From positions 125,219-178,848 of the forward strand of contig JAFXAP010000011.1 in the NCBI GenBank assembly GCA_017516965.1: DNA of 53,630 bases, in the 5' to 3' direction. Numbering within the stretch: the first letter of the stretch is position 1; each line of letters starts with the position of its first letter. This DNA comes from Clostridia bacterium. Its GTDB lineage: Bacteria; Bacillota; Clostridia; Oscillospirales; Acutalibacteraceae. The position numbers and the translations under genes are program-made. This document shows positions 49,302-53,630 of the stretch, piece after piece. The notes under the pieces were generated by a model. The model made no database searches and was not told the origin of the DNA. It was given only the letters and a program-made list of their open reading frames with translations.

Positions 49302-50165
49302 ATGAGATTTTTTGAAGATTTTAATGATTATGAATTAATTGATGCCGACAATGGCGAAAGACTTGAACGCTGGGGCGATATAATACTTATTCGACCTGAC
49401 CCACAAATTATCTGGAATGAAGGTCACAAAGATGAGCGTTGGAATAATGCGCACGCTATTTACCATCGTTCTAATAGCGGCGGCGGTTATTGGGAAACGC
49501 TAAAAAAAGTTCCTGATGTTTGGAGTATTAATTATAAAGACCTTACATTCAGGTTAAAACCTATGGGTTTTAAGCACACCGGGCTTTTTCCGGAACAGGC
49601 TGTTAATTGGGCTTTAGCTCAAAAACTTATAAGTAATTCAAATAGGGAAATCTCTGTGCTTAATTTATTTGCATATACAGGTGGCGCAACTATTGCTTGT
49701 CTTAAAGCGGGAGCAAAAGTTACACATGTTGACGCATCAAAGGGTATGGTTAATTGGGCAAAGGAAAACGCTATTGCAAGCGGCGTTGCTGACCAACCTG
49801 TAAGATGGCTTGTAGATGACTGTATGAAATTTGTAAAACGCGAAATCAGACGCGGTAATAAATATGACGCTATAATTATGGATCCACCGTCATATGGCCG
49901 TGGACCTAATGGTGAGGTTTGGAAATTAGAACAACAATTGTCTGAATTACTTACCGATGTTGGCAAAATTTTAAGCGATGATCCCTTATTTTTCTTTTTG
50001 AATTCATATACCGGTGGACTATCACCAACAATACTCAATTATATGGTAAAAAGTTGTATTGCACCCAAAAATAGCGGTAATGTATTTACCGAAGAAATTG
50101 GCATCAAAGTAACCAAAAGAGATATTGTTCTTCCTTGCGGTAATACAACAATTTGGATGAGATAA
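49302..50165 (+). CDS. SAM-dependent RNA methyltransferase, RlmI/COG1092-like
   Basis: A 287-residue Rossmann-fold methyltransferase. FAYTGGATIACLKAGAKVTHVD is the SAM-binding region and MDPPSYGRG is a catalytic DPPxYG-type motif, found in 5-methylcytosine and related RNA methylases of the COG1092 group. It lacks the N-terminal PUA domain of RlmI and has only about 90 residues before the fold. It is 12 bases after ruvB and directly abuts ecfA1. The target nucleotide is unknown. Confidence 0.85.
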   Translation: MRFFEDFNDYELIDADNGERLERWGDIILIRPDPQIIWNEGHKDERWNNAHAIYHRSNSGGGYWETLKKVPDVWSINYKDLTFRLKPMGFKHTGLFPEQAVNWALAQKLISNSNREISVLNLFAYTGGATIACLKAGAKVTHVDASKGMVNWAKENAIASGVADQPVRWLVDDCMKFVKREIRRGNKYDAIIMDPPSYGRGPNGEVWKLEQQLSELLTDVGKILSDDPLFFFLNSYTGGLSPTILNYMVKSCIAPKNSGNVFTEEIGIKVTKRDIVLPCGNTTIWMR

Positions 50166-51017
50166 ATGAATAATATTATTGAAGTTAAAAACGTTACATT
50201 TGAATATGAAGACGGCGATAAAAAAGACATAATATTAAATGATTTTTCACTTAATATCGAACGTGGTAGCTTTACTGTAATTTTGGGGCACAACGGTTCA
50301 GGTAAATCAACCCTTGCCAAACTTTTAAATGGATTATATAAACCTGCTTTTGGCGAAATTCTTGTTGATGGCATTTCAACACTTGATGAAGATAAAGAAC
50401 TTGAAATCAAAAGCAAGGTAGGTTTGGTTTTTCAAAATCCCGATAATCAGCTCGTAGCCTCAATTGTAGAAGACGACGTTGCTTTTGGTCCCGAAAATCT
50501 TGGTCACGACCCCCTGATTATACGTAAAGAAGTCGATGAAGCACTTAAAGCAGTTGACATGTACGAATTTAGAAAGTCAACACCACATAGACTATCAGGC
50601 GGTCAAAAACAGCGTATAGCAATTGCCGGTATCATTGCAATGAAACCTGATTGTATTGTGTTAGATGAACCTACCGCTATGCTTGATCCAAAGGGTAGAA
50701 GCGAAATTATCTCAACAATTATGAAACTAAACCGCGAATATAATATTACTATTGTACTAATCACTCATTTTATGGAAGAGGCAGTACAAGCCGACCGCGT
50801 TTTAGTTATGGATGATGGTAAGGTTGTTGCAGATTCAACACCAAAAAATATTTTTAGCAATATTAAATTGCTAAAAGATGTTGGACTCGATGTACCGCAA
50901 ACAACCGAGTTGCTCTACCTGTTAAAAAAAGGCGGACTAAATATTTCTACCGATGTTATTTCTATAGAAGAATCAGCAAAAAAAATTTATGATGCGATTC
51001 ATTTGGAGGAAAAATAA
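50166..51017 (+). CDS. ecfA1: Energy-coupling factor transporter ATPase EcfA1
   Basis: A 283-residue ATPase with Walker A GHNGSGKST, Q-loop FQNPDNQLVA typical of EcfA proteins, signature LSGGQKQR and Walker B CIVLDEPTAMLDP. The C-terminal extension after the H-loop (ITHFMEEA) is family-typical. With EcfA2 and EcfT it forms the shared energising module of group II vitamin importers. No substrate-binding S component is in the window; those genes would be elsewhere. It abuts the preceding methyltransferase gene and the next gene. Confidence 0.94.
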   Translation: MNNIIEVKNVTFEYEDGDKKDIILNDFSLNIERGSFTVILGHNGSGKSTLAKLLNGLYKPAFGEILVDGISTLDEDKELEIKSKVGLVFQNPDNQLVASIVEDDVAFGPENLGHDPLIIRKEVDEALKAVDMYEFRKSTPHRLSGGQKQRIAIAGIIAMKPDCIVLDEPTAMLDPKGRSEIISTIMKLNREYNITIVLITHFMEEAVQADRVLVMDDGKVVADSTPKNIFSNIKLLKDVGLDVPQTTELLYLLKKGGLNISTDVISIEESAKKIYDAIHLEEK

Positions 51018-51884
51018 TTGTCAATTCTTGAAGTTAAAAATTTAACTCATACTTATGACGGTAATACACCTTTTTTCAGCGACGCTGTAAGAGATGTAAG
51101 TTTTAGTGTGCAACAAGGGGAGATAATTGGCATTATCGGACACACAGGTTCTGGCAAATCAACCTTGGTTCAACATCTCAATGGTCTTTTAAAACCTACA
51201 CACGGTGAAATTTTATTAGATGGAAAAGACATTTGGGAAAATCCTAAACAAATTCGTATGATACGTTCTAAAGTCGGTCTTGTTTTTCAGTACCCTGAAT
51301 ATCAATTATTTGAAGATACTGTTTATAAAGATATTGCTTTTGGTCCTAAAAATATGGGATTTGATGATAAAAAAATTGAAATTGTAATCAACGAAATATG
51401 TGAAATTGTAGGACTAAAAAAAGAATATTTAGAAAAATCACCGTTTGATTTATCGGGCGGTGAAAAACGTCGCGTAGCAATTGCAGGAGTTATGGCTATG
51501 CAACCTAAAATCATTGTTTTTGATGAACCTGTTGCAGGACTGGACCCCAAAGGACGCGCCGATGTTATAAAAATGATTGCCGATTATCGTAATAAATATG
51601 ACGCAACAGTTATCATTATTTCACACAATATGGAAGATATGGCGCTTATCGCTGATAAACTTATTGTTATGAACAAGGGCGAAATGGTACTCTTTGATAA
51701 AACCGAAAATGTTTTTAAACAACACGAGTTTTTAAAAAGCATCGGTCTTAACGTGCCAATGGTTACGCAAATAATGTTGGTTTTAAAACAAATGGGTATG
51801 GATATACCTGATGACATTTTCACTGTTGATAAAGCGGTAGAATTCCTTCTTAGATTAGCAAAAGGAGGTAATACCAATGCTTAA
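51018..51884 (+). CDS. ecfA2: Energy-coupling factor transporter ATPase EcfA2
   Basis: A 288-residue ATPase from a TTG at 51018, preceded by GGAGG. Walker A is GHTGSGKST, the Q-loop is FQYPEYQLFEDTV (diagnostic of EcfA2), the signature is LSGGEKRR and Walker B is IIVFDEPVAGLDP. It forms a heterodimer with EcfA1. Its stop overlaps the start of ecfT by eight bases. Confidence 0.94.
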   Translation: MSILEVKNLTHTYDGNTPFFSDAVRDVSFSVQQGEIIGIIGHTGSGKSTLVQHLNGLLKPTHGEILLDGKDIWENPKQIRMIRSKVGLVFQYPEYQLFEDTVYKDIAFGPKNMGFDDKKIEIVINEICEIVGLKKEYLEKSPFDLSGGEKRRVAIAGVMAMQPKIIVFDEPVAGLDPKGRADVIKMIADYRNKYDATVIIISHNMEDMALIADKLIVMNKGEMVLFDKTENVFKQHEFLKSIGLNVPMVTQIMLVLKQMGMDIPDDIFTVDKAVEFLLRLAKGGNTNA

Positions 51885-52701
51885 CGACATTACTTTTGGA
51901 CAATATTATGCCAATAATTCTTTTGTTCATAAAATGGATCCAAGAGCTAAATTGCTTATTCTTGTTACAATTATTGTTTTTATCTTTTTAGCTCAAAACG
52001 CAGTTGCATTATCTTTAATAGCACTACTCATTTTTTGTGGTGTTTTCTTTTCAAAAGTTCCACTAAAAATGTACCTTAAAAATCTAAAAGCAATTTTACC
52101 AATTCTTATCTTCACATTGCTAATTAATCTTTTTTTTACAAGTAATGTTAACACTCAGCCATCCTGGTCATTTGAATTGTTTTTGGGGCTAACTATTACA
52201 AATTTATCTTTGTACAGGGCTTTTTATATGGCGGCGCGAATATTGTTGTTAATAATTATCAGCGCTGAATTGACATATACAACAACCCCAAATGATTTAA
52301 CCGATGCTATTGAAAATTTGTTGTCACCGCTAAAATTTATAGGTCTTAAAAATGTTGTTCATACCTTAGCTATGATGATGACAATTGCCCTTAGATTTAT
52401 ACCAACACTTATTGAAGAAACGCAAAAAATAATGAATGCTCAAAAAGCACGAGGCGCCGATCTTGAAAGCGGTAACCTTATTGAACGAATTAAAGCATTG
52501 ATTCCAATACTTATACCGCTTTTAATTTCATCTGTGCGTAGGGCATACGAACTTGCCGAAGCTATGGAATGCCGTTGTTATAATGGTGGTGAAGGCAAAA
52601 AACGTATGAAGCAGTTAAAATATTCCACAAATGATTATACTGCGTTTTTTATCGTATTTTTGGTATGTGCAACTACCATTGCTGTAAATTTTATATTATA
52701 A
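51877..52701 (+). CDS. ecfT: Energy-coupling factor transporter membrane protein EcfT
   Basis: A 274-residue membrane protein with about five to six hydrophobic segments. It has the two coupling motifs of EcfT on the cytoplasmic face: KARGADLESG and an AMECRCY stretch, both with the Ala-Arg or Met-Glu pattern. HKMDPRAKLL opens the protein as usual. A GGAGG inside ecfA2 precedes the ATG. It links substrate-binding S proteins to EcfA1/A2. Confidence 0.93.
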   Translation: MLNDITFGQYYANNSFVHKMDPRAKLLILVTIIVFIFLAQNAVALSLIALLIFCGVFFSKVPLKMYLKNLKAILPILIFTLLINLFFTSNVNTQPSWSFELFLGLTITNLSLYRAFYMAARILLLIIISAELTYTTTPNDLTDAIENLLSPLKFIGLKNVVHTLAMMMTIALRFIPTLIEETQKIMNAQKARGADLESGNLIERIKALIPILIPLLISSVRRAYELAEAMECRCYNGGEGKKRMKQLKYSTNDYTAFFIVFLVCATTIAVNFIL

Positions 52702-52716
52702 ATTTTGGAGAAACAT

Positions 52717-53448
52717 ATGAAAAGAATGCTGCTTACAATTTCATATGATGGCACGGCTTACCACGGTTGGCAGGTTCAACCAAACGGAATTACTGTGCAG
52801 CAAACTTTACAAGACTCGCTCGAACGCCTTTTAGGTGAGAGAATAGACGTTACCGGTTGCAGTCGCACCGATGCAGGTGTGCACGCCAGACGTTTTATGT
52901 GTCACATTAATTGCGCTGACAATTTTCCCGAAACTGCTTTTTTAAAGGGTCTGAATTCCTTATTGCCTAATGATATTTCTGTTATCGACTGTAAGCAGGT
53001 TGCGCCCGATTTTCACGCAAGATATGATGCTAAGGGCAAAAAATATATATACTCGATGTATGTAGGCGAGTTAAATCCATTTTATTCAAGATATATGTTG
53101 CATTTAGAAAAAATGCCGGATATCGATTTAATGAATAAATTTTGTCAGGGAATTTTGGGTACGCATGATTTTGCACCCTTTTCTTGCTCAAAAAGAACCG
53201 TTGAAGATACTGTAAGAACAATTACAGAATGCATAGTCAAAATTAAAGACAATATATTAACTTTTGAAATCACAGGTAATGGTTTTTTGTATAATATGGT
53301 TCGCATTCTTGCTGGTACTGCATTAGCGGTGGGACAACAAAGGCTTAATCCAAAATGCTATGAGGAGATTTTTGAAAGCCGTGATCGTTCAAAAGCAGGC
53401 GATACCTTACCGGCCTTTGCTTTAATTTTAGACGAAGTATATTACTAA
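52717..53448 (+). CDS. truA: tRNA pseudouridine synthase A
   Basis: A 243-residue enzyme from the ATG at 52717, behind TGGAG; an in-frame TTG at 52705 overlaps that site. The catalytic aspartate lies in GCSRTDAGVHA near residue 52; YDGTAYHGWQ and NGFLYNMVRI are further family marks. It makes pseudouridine at positions 38-40 of the anticodon stem. The ecfA1-ecfA2-ecfT-truA order is shared with many Firmicutes, where it usually adjoins ribosomal protein genes. Confidence 0.96.
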   Translation: MKRMLLTISYDGTAYHGWQVQPNGITVQQTLQDSLERLLGERIDVTGCSRTDAGVHARRFMCHINCADNFPETAFLKGLNSLLPNDISVIDCKQVAPDFHARYDAKGKKYIYSMYVGELNPFYSRYMLHLEKMPDIDLMNKFCQGILGTHDFAPFSCSKRTVEDTVRTITECIVKIKDNILTFEITGNGFLYNMVRILAGTALAVGQQRLNPKCYEEIFESRDRSKAGDTLPAFALILDEVYY

Positions 53449-53466
53449 TCACAGGTGGTTAAATTT

Positions 53467-53630
53467 ATGCCAGATTATAAAAGAAAAAAAGTAAAACGTT
53501 TTTCTAACAAAAAAACTAATCAACATAAAGAAGAAAAAATTACAATGCACAATAAAACACGTCGCAGTGTTGTTCCCGAAGAAGAAATTAAAGTTGTGCG
53601 TGGTAAAAAATTCTTAAAAAAACAAAAAGA
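53467..53630 (+). CDS. N-terminus of a basic protein, cut by the window end
   Basis: An open frame runs from the ATG at 53467, behind AGGTGG, to the last base. The first 54 residues are very basic and polar (MPDYKRKKVKRFSNKK, then KTNQHKEEKI, RRSVVPEEEIKVVRGKKF). No stop is reached. Such a start suits the cytoplasmic tail of a membrane protein or an RNA-binding protein. I do not recognise it. It follows truA by 18 bases and is likely in the same transcript. Confidence 0.6.
   Translation, partial: MPDYKRKKVKRFSNKKTNQHKEEKITMHNKTRRSVVPEEEIKVVRGKKFLKKQK

Overview
The window is a gene-dense, AT-rich stretch of a low-GC Gram-positive chromosome. A spoIVA orthologue points to an endospore-forming member of the Clostridia. 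Fermentative and anaerobic enzymes, including a 2-oxoacid:ferredoxin oxidoreductase, a PflX-type radical SAM protein and GTP-type PEP carboxykinase, and cytoplasmic glycosidases (GH1, GH29) suggest a gut Ruminococcaceae/Oscillospiraceae-like organism. This placement is inferred from gene content only. I saw no rRNA, CRISPR array, prophage, insertion sequence or plasmid gene. No gene-free gap exceeds 300 bases; the longest is 3416-3673. Promoters are unusually readable, many being a TTGnnn hexamer, a 17-base spacer and TATAAT.

Layout. 1-2663: an NhaC-type antiporter behind a structured, attenuator-like leader, then a TtcA-like tRNA thiolase. 2738-5127 (minus): a PHP phosphoesterase, tRNA-Leu(TAA) and mtaB. 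5251-10200: bglA, typA, a DEDDh exonuclease and a PflX-like radical SAM protein in one unit. 10231-12131 (minus): an ABC exporter translationally overlapped with a PqqD-like protein. 12235-15584: a small membrane protein, the NAD(P)HX repair enzyme, a lipoprotein and an acyltransferase-like protein. 15619-18531 (minus): a Crp/Fnr regulator and a NitT/TauT-type ABC importer. 18629-21036 (minus): an orphan fumarase beta subunit coupled to a DivIVA-like coiled coil, then a lysA-like decarboxylase. 21212-22996: pckG.

23057-30532 is the most interesting block. A minus-strand operon (CoA ligase, iorA, iorB, phenylacetate-CoA ligase, ACT protein) diverges from a sodium:solute symporter. Both promoters carry the same CTTTAAAG palindrome at the same offset inside a 17-base spacer, which suggests one regulator. 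I read this as a regulon for taking up and interconverting aryl acids, aryl-CoAs and aryl-pyruvates; the direction of flux is not fixed by sequence.

30637-37589: an MFS transporter, a GH29 fucosidase, tRNA-Ser(GGA), a YitT-family protein, spoIVA with a SigmaE-like promoter, an Asp-rich repeat lipoprotein and a Xer-type recombinase. 37737-46987: an envelope block of response regulator, histidine kinase, zinc amidase, a giant ABC ATPase-permease fusion and a class A penicillin-binding protein, whose promoter has its -10 box exactly at the centre of a 40-base dyad. 47142-53630: ruvC-ruvA-ruvB, a methyltransferase, ecfA1-ecfA2-ecfT, truA and the start of a basic protein cut by the window end.
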